Positions 37,934 through 50,345 of a stretch of DNA of 64,000 bases are shown in pieces (within the stretch, counting starts at the first letter, position 1; the number at the start of each line of letters is the position of its first letter). The position numbers and the translations under genes are program-made. Origin of the DNA: Metarhizium brunneum (taxonomy: Eukaryota > Ascomycota > Sordariomycetes > Hypocreales > Clavicipitaceae); the NCBI RefSeq assembly GCF_013426205.1, contig NC_089423.1, positions 6,262,001 through 6,326,000 of the forward strand, read 5' to 3'. A model generated the notes under the pieces. The model had not been told where the DNA came from. It did not search any database and was given only the letters and a program-made list of their open reading frames with translations.

Positions 37934-40049
37934 TTTGTCTGCACATGGTTATGAATAATTGTTCTTGTATGTACAGAGGCTATTTATGCATCAAGAAGAG
38001 CAGGCCGTTGACAGGCTACGGAGCATAGGAAAGCGAAACATGCCACGAGAAACAGCTCCACCTGCCCTCATTATGTCCTTGGCTGCTTTATTGTGCAGAT
38101 GCCTATTTCTTGTCTTTGCTGCCTCACCCTTTGTGCAGACAGCCAGCATGGGGTACGTATGCATAATAGCGGGACGAGCCATACACGGTCCATGTCGATT
38201 TTTGGTATCTAGTACTAGTACCTAGGGAGTATGGGTATGGCCATTAATGACCCTTACCCAGGGCTGATGATAATTTGCCGAGGGGACGAGATAAAAGACT
38301 AGATGGCCAAGAAAAAAAAAGGCACTCAAGAAATGCGTCACAATCTAGCGTTGCTCACCTTCCCGATGTCGCCATGAGCTCATCGCCCGGACAGTGCTCG
38401 TGACTGGCGGGCGACGTCGCTATAATGGGGCACTGGCACGGAGGAGCACGGGGAAGCACGGATAAGCTCAAGCTGTACGGAGTATGCTCCATCGAGTCAC
38501 CTCACCTCACCACTGGGATGGCATCATACCATCGTGGAAGCCGCACGTTGATTTGCGTGCTTCACCAGTGCCTCAGGAAAAGAGAGAAGATGCACCAGGG
38601 AAGATTCTAGGTTGTGGACCCGTAGAAAAAAAAATCACAAATCACACGCACATCGCGGTGGTGCGACTAGGCCACCACAATATCGACTAGTCCCATGTAT
38701 CAGCCGGCGCAGGCATTCTCAGCGGCGCCTTTCGTCGTTCGCCCATCAGCCATTATTGGATAGCAAGCTCGAGCAAATTGATGGACAAGGCCGGCCATGC
38801 GCACCATGATGGCCTGCCAAGCGCTGCCGTTGCTGTATTGCACACATGCTGTGAGCAGCAGCAGCAGCACACACACTCTCCCGCTTGGCCGTCCGTGTAT
38901 TCCACTTGGCGCGTGTGCAGGCCCTCGGTACTCCGTACAAGGCCAGGAAATAAAGACGAAAAGATTTGCACAAAAGTGAACATTGGACATTGGACATTGA
39001 CAGTGGCCTGGTGTGATCAACAGCTCACGCCACTCACTAAGCCGGTGGCGCCCCCACATCGGGTCTGTCACGCCCGTCCTTAGGCGTAGGCGCAGGCGCA
39101 GGCGCAGACTCAACCAGCCACGGCCAGACAAGACGGGATTCCGCCATAGCAGGTCAATTGACGTTAACAAGACGGCGACCACGGCGGCTTTCGGTGCACA
39201 CTGGCCACAAGCACCAGTGCTCACACCACCTCGGACACGCACACCCTGTTCGATGTTGTCGCTGCAGCCAGGGCACTGCAGTATGGAGGTGGACCCCCGT
39301 CTGGCCCCATTCTTGCCGACTCCAAGCACCCAGTCGACTCCTCGTCTTCCTCGCCCTTGAGTGCTCTCGCTTGCGAACCGTCACCGGCGCTGGTAATAGG
39401 CTGCAGTGGCCAAAATGCTGGTACATAGACATGTACGCTCCTGCCCGGCGGCCCTAGGCAGGTACGCAGCTACAGAGGGCGCTAACTGAGGGTGCTAGCT
39501 GGAAATGGCCTCCATGTCGCAAAGGGGGAAAAAAAGCTGTAGGTCCAGATCTAATACCATGGGGCCCTGACGGCCTTCGCGGCCAGGCTGCACAAGTGAC
39601 TTTTCACACCAGACTGCTTTGCTTGTGCTCATTGCGAATTCCACGCCCCTCCCCCTCCATGGGACCCCTTTGGCCCCGGCGAGCCCATTGATGCCACCCC
39701 TCCCCCCAGGTGCCTCGAGAAAGCACACCACACCCGGCAGCTCGCACGCACTCCAATGGCCCGCCCATGGCCAATTGATCGATCCCTGTCTATCCATGTC
39801 TCTCGCGCCCCAAGGCTGTCCTTCTGCGCGTCCCTCTCCTCCCACGCCGCAACTATGCACACCCATCCCATCAATCCATACATATACTTACATGTCCTGC
39901 CCTCATCTTCAACGCTGCTCCTCTCAATCTTGCCTCACCTTTCTCTCCGTCTCTTCCCATCTTGTCTTGGGCTTTTGGTTTTCTTGCCCCTTTGTCCTCA
40001 ACACCATCGTCGACCCATCTTGAGCCTTTTCGGTTTGACAGGCAATCAA

Positions 40050-40115
40050 ATGCAACGGGCACTCCACCCATACAAAACCCACTGCATCAGCCCGTCCCGC
40101 TTTCGCTCGACTTGA
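40050..40115 (+). promoter_or_regulatory. uORF (21 codons) upstream of Ecl1 factor
   Basis: An ATG followed by 20 sense codons and TGA, ending 211 nt before the Ecl1 ATG and downstream of the CT-rich likely transcription start zone. If transcribed it would sit in the leader and could modulate translation. Confidence 0.35.
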
Positions 40116-40326
40116 CTCACGATCTCAACATCCGCTCCCCACTACAGCTAACAAAAGCTGCCCCCTGGTCTGATACGTCTTTGTTCTACCTGTAACAGTC
40201 ATACATACGTTGAACTCACGGGGTTCATAAAAGGGACTCTGAGAACACTTTCTTGGACAGCTTTCTCTGCTCCGATATACCACAACCAAACCAGACCAAA
40301 CTACCCACCACATCCCATTAGCTACC

Positions 40327-40851
40327 ATGGCTTTCAACCTCTGGGCACACCAATTCTGCCTCGCCTGTGACAAGCAGGTTCAGGTCGACGGTGCAGCATA
40401 CTGCTCTGAATCCTGCAGACTGGCCGATCAAGAGAAGACGTCAACACCAAGCTCGCAAGCAAGCTCACCAGCCTTTGCTCCGGCCGGCTATCCGTGGTCG
40501 ACTCCGTCACCAAGCCTGTGCCATCGGTCGTCGTCATCCTTATCAGCATCAAGGCCAAAGTTCTACCTATCGCCAGCGTACGACTTTGGCAATCCCCAAG
40601 CCTACGGTGCCTCGTCTGCTGCTCGCAGCTTGTCGTTGAGCAGCAACCACACCGCCTCTACTTTTGAGCAGTCCACCTCCACCTATGCTGCAAACCTGAC
40701 CCCATCGAGCTCGCACAGCAGCCTCTGCTCCATGCAGAGTACGTCGACGACGGGCGAGCCCAACCAGCTGTCTGACAAGGCCAAACAAGAGCTTAAAGCG
40801 TATGCCATCTCGTTTGAGCATGTCAGGCTCCAACGTCGACGATCGTACTAA
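40327..40851 (+). CDS. ecl1: Ecl1-family life-span/stress regulatory factor
   Basis: Single-exon 174-aa protein of the Ecl1 family, small zinc-binding factors that extend chronological life span and respond to nutrient and zinc stress in fission yeast. The N-terminus carries the family's cysteine module C-x2-C-x11-C-x3-C (C11, C14, C26, C30; FCLACDKQV and YCSESCRLAD), preceded by NLWAHQ. The rest is Ser/Thr/Tyr-rich and probably disordered, with a short conserved-looking tail (SDKAKQELKAYAISFEHVRL). It lies alone between two long gene-poor tracts, with a CT-rich promoter and a possible uORF, suggesting complex regulation. Confidence 0.85.
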   Translation: MAFNLWAHQFCLACDKQVQVDGAAYCSESCRLADQEKTSTPSSQASSPAFAPAGYPWSTPSPSLCHRSSSSLSASRPKFYLSPAYDFGNPQAYGASSAARSLSLSSNHTASTFEQSTSTYAANLTPSSSHSSLCSMQSTSTTGEPNQLSDKAKQELKAYAISFEHVRLQRRRSY

Positions 40852-41210
40852 TACACACGCCCGAACCTCGCTTCACTCTCGACTACATTACACTTGAAAA
40901 AAAAAGTATTATTTTTAACTTGACGACACTGATACCACGAAACTCTACTCAATTAAAAGCAACACCGAACGACGTGGATGGCCTCGCTCGGCTATCCACC
41001 CACCCACCCACCTATACACTATTTTCTTCGTCGAATTGTTTGTTGTATCAAGACGGCATTACACGGAGCGATGCATATCGACCACTAAAAAACTGCTTCT
41101 GTATTTTCTACGCTTTTTTTGTTAAACATTGGGAAAGACGGGACATGGGCGGCCTAGGCGAGGTGTTCTGTGTCACACATATTAGGCTGGAGTTGGTGTC
41201 ACAAACTGTT

Positions 41211-41235
41211 TACTACTACTACTACTACTACTACT
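41211..41235. repeat. (TAC)n microsatellite downstream of Ecl1
   Basis: About eight TAC/CTA units. Similar to the array at 37.9 kb on the other side of the Ecl1 gene. Confidence 0.9.
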
Positions 41236-44200
41236 TCTACTAGCATGGCACGGGGAGCAATTGGACTTGGAATTGAGGGAATATGACGATACTCGGGATA
41301 TGCAAAGTCGGCCGACACCAAAGACAGAAGGGTCTGGCATAGACGGGACTTGGCTTTTTGTTACAGAGAATGCAATGGCGCAACGGAGCCAGACGGGCGA
41401 CATGTGGCCCAGGTTGGAGGGGGGGAAAGCTGGCAGCAACACATGGCTCAAAGATGGGGTACATGAGAGACCTGCACATGGAGATAGATTACGACAAGCG
41501 ACTGGATGGATAGCTACAAGCACGAACTAGCCTATGGCTGCTTGATTCAATAGAAGCACCGTTCCGTCACAGCCAAACTGAACCTTTGGGTTGCCAGTCC
41601 CCCACCCCCACTCGCATAAGTGATGTTGATTGAAAAGGTCCATGACTAGTGAAGACCAAACTAGCTGGCAATCATGCCGGGCGTTGGGTGACAATTGAAG
41701 GAGTTGATAGGGCCGAACGGGTTGGGTTCGAAAGCTGACACAAGGCCCAAGGACGGAGCCAGAACCCATCATACCAATGCCAATCGTCGTACGCCGTGCC
41801 TTGTGCATTGTGCGTACGTAAAAAAAAAAAAAGCCCACGTATTGCATAAACACGCCAATTACGACACCAAAAAAACCTGTAACTCGGCAATATGGGTCCC
41901 AAGGCATTGAGAGCCAATTCGCCACTTCACAAACGACGACCGCCATAAAAAGACGAAAATTACAAAGACGATTCAACCGCCATCCGGCTTGCACGCGGGC
42001 CTTTGGTTCCGACACCGGCATGGGGGACAAGCCAACAAAAGAACGGCTCGCCGCCCATTGATATCCGAACCAGCCCGGCCCTTCCATACTCCACCCCCAA
42101 ACGGTTTCCGAGTAGCATCACTTGCGGCCTCTGTCGGACAAGCGGGGGGAGAAGAAGGGGAAAATTTTCTTCGCCCCCCAAGCCACGCCGGGTGAGCAGG
42201 CGCCGAAATCGTCTATCCCTTTTGCGAGCTCGCACCGGGGGGGGAGCATGATGCGCAGAGGGAGGCAGATTTAGAGTTGGCGTGGCCGCGTTCTGGACCT
42301 CCACGTCCCATCTGACAGGCGGAGGAGGCGACGTGTACCGACGGGGTCAAGATCGAATGGGACGAATTTTGAGGGCATGGGGTGCGGGCGTGGCCGCCTG
42401 TCCGCCGCCCGCCAGATCTATCAAGTGCCCACTGTACCCCGAGGCTTGGAGATTTGGCGGCACGCCAGAGCCATGTTGTTTTTTGGCGGTGGCAAAAAAT
42501 TACTATTGCTACTAGTATGTAGGACGGAGTGCACGGAAGGGCTTCTCGGCTTTCAATGGGGAGCACCATAATTTGGAGGCATGGCGCTGTGGATGTTGAA
42601 GGTGTGGTTGGCTTACAAAGAATTGATTGTGCCGAGGGGGAACTGATTCCTGCGTCTGTTTCACCAGTCGCTCGTACGAGTCTGCGAGAAATGGCCATTG
42701 TACGTACGTGGCGGACGGGCTTTGCTTACAGGACCTACCAGACATTACATTGTACTCCGTGCATCGACAGCTTGCCAGCTTGCGTACCTTCCGGGACGGG
42801 CTCGCCCAACAAGGCAGAGCGAAGGGGGCCGGCTCGTCATTCGCTGCCTGCTGCCGTACGCAGATCCATTTGGTTTCATGAAAAGATTAATAAATATTCA
42901 AAGGAAAGGGAAAAAAAAGGTTCATACACGTAAAGGGCTCGTCCCTGTTCGTCAGCCTGTCCAGGCGGCGTTCTTGAAACCACAGAGACGACAACACATG
43001 TTCGCCCTTGTGGTGCTGGCCGTGAGCCAGTAGCAGGCGCCGCGGTGGGGCCCGTCTGCCTCCAAAGTTAAGAATCTTCACAGCACCTGCATAATGTTTA
43101 TGCAAGAGGAGTTTATGGACAGACCCTCCTTCTCTCCTTTCCCCATTGTTATGGACCGGGATTGGGGGGGAAATATCTTGGGTCAGGAATGAGTAGCGCG
43201 GGAGGAGAACGGAGATGGGGTCTCGGGAGATGAAACTCGCTCGGGAGATGGAATCCTCCCGTCATTGATGGCAAGGGGAATTTGTTTTCTTGCTGGGCGA
43301 CCGAGGCCCAGCAGGCAGGGGGGTTGTCGAACACGCAACTTGCTTGTTTGCAAATCGAGTGAAAAATTCCAAGGGAGTGAGGATGGGGAAAAAAAAAATC
43401 GACCCCGAGACAGAACCCTCGATGGAAAACTCTTTTCCCTTCTTCTGTTAGAGGTCAATTGATTATAGTAGCACGGTGTACTAGCAGGTTCATTTTCTTC
43501 CGCGAATGCTGCCAAAATCGACCCATGCAGGGTTCTCGTGTCTCACGGGGTGGGTGATGTAAGGGCCGACTTTGCTCTCGGCTTCTCTTGTAACCCTATT
43601 GTAGTGGAGCAGAGGGAAATTTTTCACCGCGCCAGGTGGAATGATGCCTTCCTTGGGTACCTAGGTAGGTAGTTTCCCGAGGCCAAAAAAGAGAGAATAG
43701 ACTACGACATGGCAGCTGATAGCACTGATGATGTTTGTTCGAGCCGGTGCTGGATGCCGGGCGCGGCGGCAGCTGACTGGCCCGGAACAGGTGTGGAGCT
43801 AGCTTTTCATATCAACGGGGACGCAATATCGTGCAAGAATTGCATGATGCGGCGCGTTCGACGTCGAGGTGACCTCTTTTTTTTCTTTCTTAATTCACCT
43901 GTCGCCATTGTACCCAGCACGACGCATGTGGTCCTCACCCAACCCCCATTGGCAAATGCCGCGATGCGACTCTTTTTGCAGACGGCGGCCGGTCCCCTAA
44001 AAGACGACATGGATGCATTGACTGGTCGGCCATCTCTTTTTCTCGGGCGGGGAGCCAATTGACCGCTCGGCAGTTCCCGCCTGCCGCAGTGGGCACGCGA
44101 CACAACCCAACCGGATGCCATTCTCGACCGCGAACGCATTGGTATCAAATTGATGTTCATTGGCAATCTGTGCGATGCCGGCACCATCTGGGCCTCTGCT

Positions 44201-47200
44201 ATATCTGGCCACCCGTCCACCCGTCCACCCGTCCGTCTATCGAATTGTTGAATTGTTGAATTGCTTATTTTATTTTTTTCAAACTAGGCGGACCGGGTGC
44301 AAGTCTCACGCTCACGCGTTCACGCCTCCAGAACAGCCCACTCGTTCAGTCGGAACCACGAAGCCGCTGCAGCAGGGAAAGCCAAGCCCGGCCGCACGGA
44401 GTACAACACACCACCGCCGAGCAAGCTGGGCCAGTGGGAGGACAATCCGTACTCCAGTCCATGTCAATAGAGGCAAAGGCAGGGCCCGAATCCCTCTTTT
44501 TTTTTTTTAGTATTCTGAATTTCTCCCCGGCGGCGATCGGCAAGTGGATCGCTGGTTGTGAGTGTCATGGTACGCAAAGTACATACATCACGGAGCAGAG
44601 TCGTACGTTGCCTGCGTGAAAGAGGGTTACAAGCCTCCGGACACAAAAAGACGACGGCAAGTCGAGCTCTTGCAACCGATCACCGCCCCGCTTTTTCACT
44701 GCAAGCACGGAGAAAGTGCTGAGACAGATTCGGCCCCCAAGCGTGATCTGATCGGGCGACCACGAGGGCGAAGGGGGAGAGGGAAAAAAAAAAGAGGCCG
44801 TAGCCAACAAGGGTGTTGGTTTGCCCACTCTAAAAAGCAAAGACCATTCGCGACGCTGTTGTCGTGTGATGTCAATGGACAGACACTACAGAGTACTAGT
44901 GCCTGCTTATTAGGCAGAGTGATTTGGAAAAGCCATCGGATGACGCCGAGTGGCTGATACACCCGGGTCCCTTTCGCCATTGATGTTAGCTGGCGAGCCT
45001 GCACCGCGTACGTGCACTAACGCACGCGCTAGCAGCACGTAGCTCGACCAGACAACAAAAAAAAAATTCTCGCTTACGGACAACAGCTAGGGCCTGATCG
45101 TCCGAAGCCTTCTTCTCGGCCGTGCGGCAATGACGTTGCACGCCCAGGTAGCTAATCTCGATAAACTGCCAGACCCGCGTCACATTCTACCACAAACACG
45201 GACGAAAAAAAATTAGTGCCAGTACTAGTCTTTTTTTTTGTTCTCTCTTTCACTCGACAGCAAACATTAGTTGGTGGCTCTTGTATTTTTATTATTATTA
45301 AGCGGTTGCGCAGACTTGGTGCTACCTGTACATGTGCTGGACATGGCTTGGCACGTCTTGGGCAAAGTAACTTTTCCTTCGTTGACGTTACTTTTTGCTC
45401 TCTGCAGCTGGCATTGGCTTGCCCTTGTTGGCGTTTGCTTATTCATTTATTTATTTACTTATTTATTTTTGCTTGGGCTGAGTTTACAGGACTGTCGATA
45501 TGGCCTTGACGTACACGCCACCCCCCTCCCCCTGCAAGTTGACTCTCACTACGGAGTACGTACTTACCTGGCTTGAGGACAGTACCGAGTACTCTGTACA
45601 GCGCAGTAAAAAACGTGGGCCATCTAACAGAATCGTTCCATGGCCTGGTTCCAGCACCGGACTCTATGCATGGGCTGGAGAAATGCACCGTGAGTTTTCG
45701 CACACGCCGCCAAATCAAAGGCAACTTGACGTGTGTGTACACCCTGCGTTTGTACAAGGAAGCTGAAAAAAGTCCATGCCCCCAGTGCCGTCTTAGACGC
45801 GGTCTCTCACCCGTCATGGTACCTGCTACCTGCTCCGTGCGTTGCGGCTCAACGTCGACGGTCGTTTATCATGCCGTTTCAAGCCGGCGGGGGCGCTTCT
45901 TTCTCGTATGAGTACCATGACAAAGCACCGTTTCCCCCAAGGCATGGATGAGCTCTGCAGGCACGACGTTTGGTCAAAAAGGGCACAAAAACAAGAGAGC
46001 ACGGCCAGACCGGCGCCGTGTTTCGGGTACGCTCGTTTCGGAGCGGCATGAAGCAACAAGACACCCAAACGCCATGACGAACCACCAGGCGCAGCTCGTG
46101 ATGCGAGCCGTACACGACGCTGCGTGCACGCATCAACGAGCCGCCAGTCGAGACCGTTTCGAAACTCCATCATCTCGGCCACCAGCGGACGTCATTCGTC
46201 CACGGTACACATCATCTTCCCACAGTTTTACCAAGATGGGGGTTCCCAGATCAAAAACATAAGCCTTCAGATCCGCTGTCAGACCCGCCCGTTTCATCCT
46301 CAGCCCTCCACGTTATGCCTCGGCCGTCGAATCCTTCTCCATCCCTTCCTGTCCAAGCAATGCCATGATTAATTGTACATACATGCGTACTAAAGTTTTC
46401 TTCTCCGTCCTGTTATTCGTACACCTTTTGTTTTTCGAGGTGGAGCCGACGTGTGTCTATGTGGCAGTGTCGCAACGGGGTCTTCCCTTGCGAGAGCATG
46501 AAGAACAAACAAAAAAAAAACTCACAATCCCGTCCAAACCTTATCACGCCCAACGAAAAGTCTGCCTGAGCCCCCATCTGTCTCCGATGCATCTTGTTCC
46601 GCTGGGAGAGAGGCCGTGGTTTTCTTCTCCAATCCTCTTTGGGCGTCGCGTAGGGCATGTCGTTTTGGTGGTGCCACATGGACGCAGAGTTCACACCCTT
46701 CCATTCCAGCTGTTTTTCCTTCATGGAAGGGCACATCTTTGCCAATCTCGGGCAGAGGGGGGGGGTTACCCGTCGCATAGTGTGAAACAAGGCAACTGTG
46801 CCCCATTGGGTATTTGTTGATGGGCTTCGAGACCGCCGTGTTTTTCCCTGTCTGCGGGATATCTTTGCTGGAATGCGGATTACCTTTGTCTTCTTTTTGG
46901 GCGGGAGGCAGCGGGAATAGATACGGGAGGTGGAAGGGGGTTGTTGAGTGCTTGTGGCGTTTTTGCTGGCGGCTGAGTTTGGGATCTTGGGGGGTTCAGT
47001 TTCCCCGTCTTGGCTCCGACGTGAGGAATTGTTGTGCTGTAGATGGCTGCTTTGATGTTATTGGGGGGGTCGCGATACATGCTGTGCGAGCGGTTGCTGC
47101 CCAATTGGTTCATTGGTGAGTTGCTGAGGAGTTGGAGACGTAAGAACGAACAGGCTGTTCAGTTAGACGGTTAGGCACGACCTACTAGTTGACCACAGTA

Positions 47201-47534
47201 TGTTTGTCACTAGATAGAAGGACGTGAGAAGATGCTACTTTGTAGTGTGCGGTACGAGCAGTACGTATTGCTCTCCTGAACCCTTCCCGGTTGCTAGCTT
47301 CCTAGAGCGGTGACTGCAGCCGACGGATAGCAAGCACGTTTCAGGATGGAACCGTGACTCTCTCAATAATAGAAATGCCAAATTCACCAGTCCTTGACTG
47401 AAATGCTGTTGTCTCTTAGTTTCGGGGCTCGGTACGTCAAATGGACGGTCACTGCAATGGCGTGAGAACAACTTTAGATGGACATGCCAGACTCGGATGC
47501 TGATCATTGCTAGAGCTCAAGACCTAGTAGTATT

Positions 47535-47813
47535 ATGGACGACGACGACGACCTTCTGCCAAATTTAGATTGGAATGTTGAAGTAGGAGCTTCAATCAGC
47601 CCTCCGATAAGAAAATTCTGTACAGACAGCAAGTCATTCCCGTATCAATATAAGCCGGGCATGCAACAAGTCGAGAATTGCTTGACTTGGAACCCTTCTT
47701 ATCAGTCAGAAACTGATGACCATGAGTCAAGGGATGCCGAGGTACCTTTGGAAGTTGAGAGTAGACAGCTGACTTACCGGAATGTCTTGATTCTTCCATT
47801 GACAGATATGTAG
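47535..47813 (+). CDS. Small unrecognised ORF, 92 aa (doubtful)
   Basis: ATG-initiated frame beginning MDDDDDLLPNLDWNVEVG, acidic overall, without signal peptide or known motif. The sequence around it is less repetitive than its flanks, and a decent A-rich context precedes the ATG. It could be a small gene, an exon or a chance frame. Evidence is weak. Confidence 0.2.
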   Translation: MDDDDDLLPNLDWNVEVGASISPPIRKFCTDSKSFPYQYKPGMQQVENCLTWNPSYQSETDDHESRDAEVPLEVESRQLTYRNVLILPLTDM

Positions 47814-48307
47814 TTCTAAAGAAGCCGCCAATTGCTGTATCGTTCTTTCGCCAAGTCGTTGCTGCAGTCCTGTTTACCACCATGACGCCTGATGACTCCT
47901 CAAACTTGGAGGCAATGTAGATACGAGGAGCCCAGACTCCGGATTCAGTCGGCTAGTTCCGCGACGGAACTTTCGCGACGCCAGGGCAGAGCCAACATAT
48001 GGATGTAGTATTGGTTCTTTATCAGAGACACTCTAGATAATCTACTCGACGCAATTTTCTAACCCTCCACCGTCCCCCTCCTTACTGACGTGGCATAGGA
48101 AAACCCTCGTGGGGGAGAAAAACCTATATGCGCAGCAGGGTGTAAAAGTATGTGGCACCGGATATCGAGACGCAACGAGTGGGACAAGAAAAAGAACAAA
48201 ACCATCTCTCAAGGCTCATCGAATCCTAGACGGGAGAGCTTGTTGTTTCGCCGCGCAGCAACCACCGTGTCGTCCTGATCCTTCATCCGTCTCGGCCAAC
48301 TTGGAAC

Positions 48308-48932
48308 TTAGGCGACCTTTTTCAGCTCGACATCGCTACGCAGATATGTGAGCAACACCAACAAATTCTTTATGGCATTGGCAGGACTTACAAGATGAGG
48401 GTGGAGTTGGGAGGGATGGTGGGAGGATATCCGCTGTAAGACGGACGCAGTCAGTACGTTGGCAGCGGATTTCGGTTTGGGTTCGTGTGCGCAAGCTTAC
48501 CGAGCACCGTAGGCAAAGTCGGGGCTAATGTCGAGAGTAGCCTTCTCGCCCACCTTCATCTGAGTGACGCCCTGGTCCCAACCTGCGCAAAAAAGGGTTA
48601 CATAACGTTGTCCCCCCCGTTTCCTTTCCATGGCGTAGCTGGGAACTGCTATGACATACCCTTGATGACCTGGCCGACGCCAATCTGGACGACGAAATCG
48701 CCACGACCGACAGAAGAGTCAAACCTTTGGCACGGGTGGCCCCAGTTAGTCACCTTGTTGGTTGAAAAGGTGAGACTGCTGCCCCCCTTGGGGTCGGCTG
48801 GACCTACTTGGCTCCCTTGCTGTCAGGCTTGCTGGTATCCTTCAGCCAGCCGGTGTACTCAATGGTGACGGTCTGGCCGTCGGTGGGCTGAGCACCGGAG
48901 CCCTGCTTGAGAGTAGTCTTGGTCACACCCAT
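48308..48932 (-). CDS. fpr1: FKBP12-type peptidyl-prolyl isomerase
   Basis: Cytosolic FK506/rapamycin-binding proline isomerase, 113 aa, the family's usual length. Five exons with introns 48725-48807, 48583-48659, 48434-48500 and 48336-48391; all have GT-AG ends and the frames join exactly. The protein starts [20 protein letters not shown]. It shows drug-pocket and active-site residues Tyr in VTIEYTGWL, Asp in KFDSSVGRG, Trp in KGWDQGV and Tyr in [20 protein letters not shown], and ends DVELKKVA. The last exon is only 28 nt. FKBP12 inhibits TOR or calcineurin when bound to rapamycin or FK506. Confidence 0.96.
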
Positions 48933-49815
48933 GATGCTGTTATGACTTGTGATTGTGTTTTTGGAGACTTGTTGCGATGGGGAAAAAATGTAAGCATGGT
49001 TGAGAGAAACCTAGGGAAATAAGAGCATGAGTTGAGGTCCAACTTACAAGTGAGTGATTAGAGCTTTCGGCTGCTGCAGTAGATCTTCTTATCTTTCTGA
49101 TGAGAAGCAAAATACGAGACTAAGGAGGAAGAAGACGAAAAAAAACCAAAAGCCCTTGTCTCGTGAGGTTATAATTCTGACAAAGGGCTTAAGAAAGAGG
49201 GGCAACCGGGACTCGTGAAATTCGGACCAATGACGTGGGGCTCCTTGCAGGCACGCGGGGCTGTACGTCACCATGCTTGAACGGCATTGGCGGAAGCGGG
49301 GGGAATTGGGGGGAACAGGGCACAATTGCTCTTTTGCGGCCAAGAAAACGTAAAGGGCATCAAACACCTCTCTCGGTTTGGTCACTTGTTGGCTATAGAG
49401 ACAGACATTGCGGCTGCGATGCTTGTTTGCGGAGAAGAGGAATGTTGTTGACGCGACCAGAAATCGCCCATGACACCGAACCCCTCCCAGCCTCGAACGT
49501 TGAAGCTGCTTCTTCCCCACGCTGCCGGACGCAATGGTAACCTGCCATGCAACACACGTTCAGTATGCCGCTCGAGGCGGACGAGATGCTCCCTCCGAAG
49601 AAGAGTCTTTCTGAAATAAACCAGCTATATGTCGAGTGCTATTTGATGCAAGTTGGTGCAGGAAACTCACGGCATGTCTTTCATGGGTAGCCGTGGAACC
49701 AGAGTCCAGAAAAGTCAATAATTTCATAGACTCGAAAAGTGATGCATGTTTTTCTTTTAACAACTCATACTAATGCCAAGTTGAACGTGGTTTGACTGAT
49801 TCAAAGTACCTGTTT

Positions 49816-50345
49816 TCAAGATGCCGTATTCACCTCATATCTAGCTCTGCCGCCGTGGTTGACGGTACGGTACAGAATACGCATCGAATGAAAGCAAAAC
49901 GGTCGAATTGAGTCGTCTTCCGATACGGCGCCGGCTCCGATTCTTTCAAAGACACCGCCGGGGAGCAACGGAATAGGGATGATTCCGCCTGGATGTGTCA
50001 CCATGGCCAAAGTAGTTTTTACTTTCTTTTGGAGAAATCGAAAATGGGACCGACTATGGGTAGACACGTGCAGATAGATCGACACCAGCCTCGATAGCCG
50101 TCCACATGTACATGTTTACAATGATCCAAGTCGTGCCTGCGCCCAGCCGAGTCGCCTCCAGAGTCCAGAGTCTGCGATAGTTGTATTATGCCAGCGGCTA
50201 TGGCACGAGGAAACGCAGCAAGCAGTGAACTCGAGCCAAGTCTCGCCAAACCCCGCGAACCCGAGGCGGAAGGCAAGTTACAAGGGCGATATGAACCACG
50301 CAGCGGTCTATGCCGCCACAGCAATGGCCGAATGCTTTGAAGCAC
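49816..50345 (-). pseudogene. Relic of SAT4-type (rhodopsin-domain) membrane protein
   Basis: Pieces in different frames resemble the C-terminal part of fungal SAT4/rhodopsin-domain integral membrane proteins. RAIAAGIIQLSQTLDS is in one frame. TTWIIVNMYMWTAIEAG is in a second. ICTCLPIVGPIFDFSKRK is back in the first. A cytosolic tail with PGGVFERIG and ARYEVNTAS lies in a third frame, ending at 49816. At least two frameshifts interrupt the sequence, and no N-terminal helices were found upstream. A decayed gene is the simplest reading; some frame changes could instead be introns or sequence errors. Confidence 0.45.

Larger units (their letters stand above)
20940..40326. other. 19.4-kb gene-poor tract
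   Basis: I find no gene I can support over about 19 kb. Open frames of 60-270 codons exist on both strands but overlap each other and lack family motifs or coherent splicing. Composition is mixed, without the strong AT bias of heavily RIP-mutated DNA. Contents noted: coding-like relics at 26.9-27.9 kb, a poly-C run (28143-28163), CATACATA-type short repeats (29.4-31.2 kb), a (TAC)n array (37910-37933) and nine exact TACGGAGTA/TACTCCGTA 9-mers between 29.9 and 39.0 kb. The last about 500 bp before 40327 are CT-rich promoter/leader of the Ecl1 gene. Confidence 0.5.
40852..48307. other. 7.5-kb gene-poor tract
   Basis: No gene I can firmly support. It contains a (TAC)n array (41211-41235), many A/T homopolymers of 8-11 nt, CCCACCCACCCACC (about 40998) and CCACCCGTCCACCCGTCC (44212-44236) short tandem repeats, and one exact TACGGAGTA (45550-45558) plus near matches. 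A small ORF at 47535-47813 is listed separately. Confidence 0.5.
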
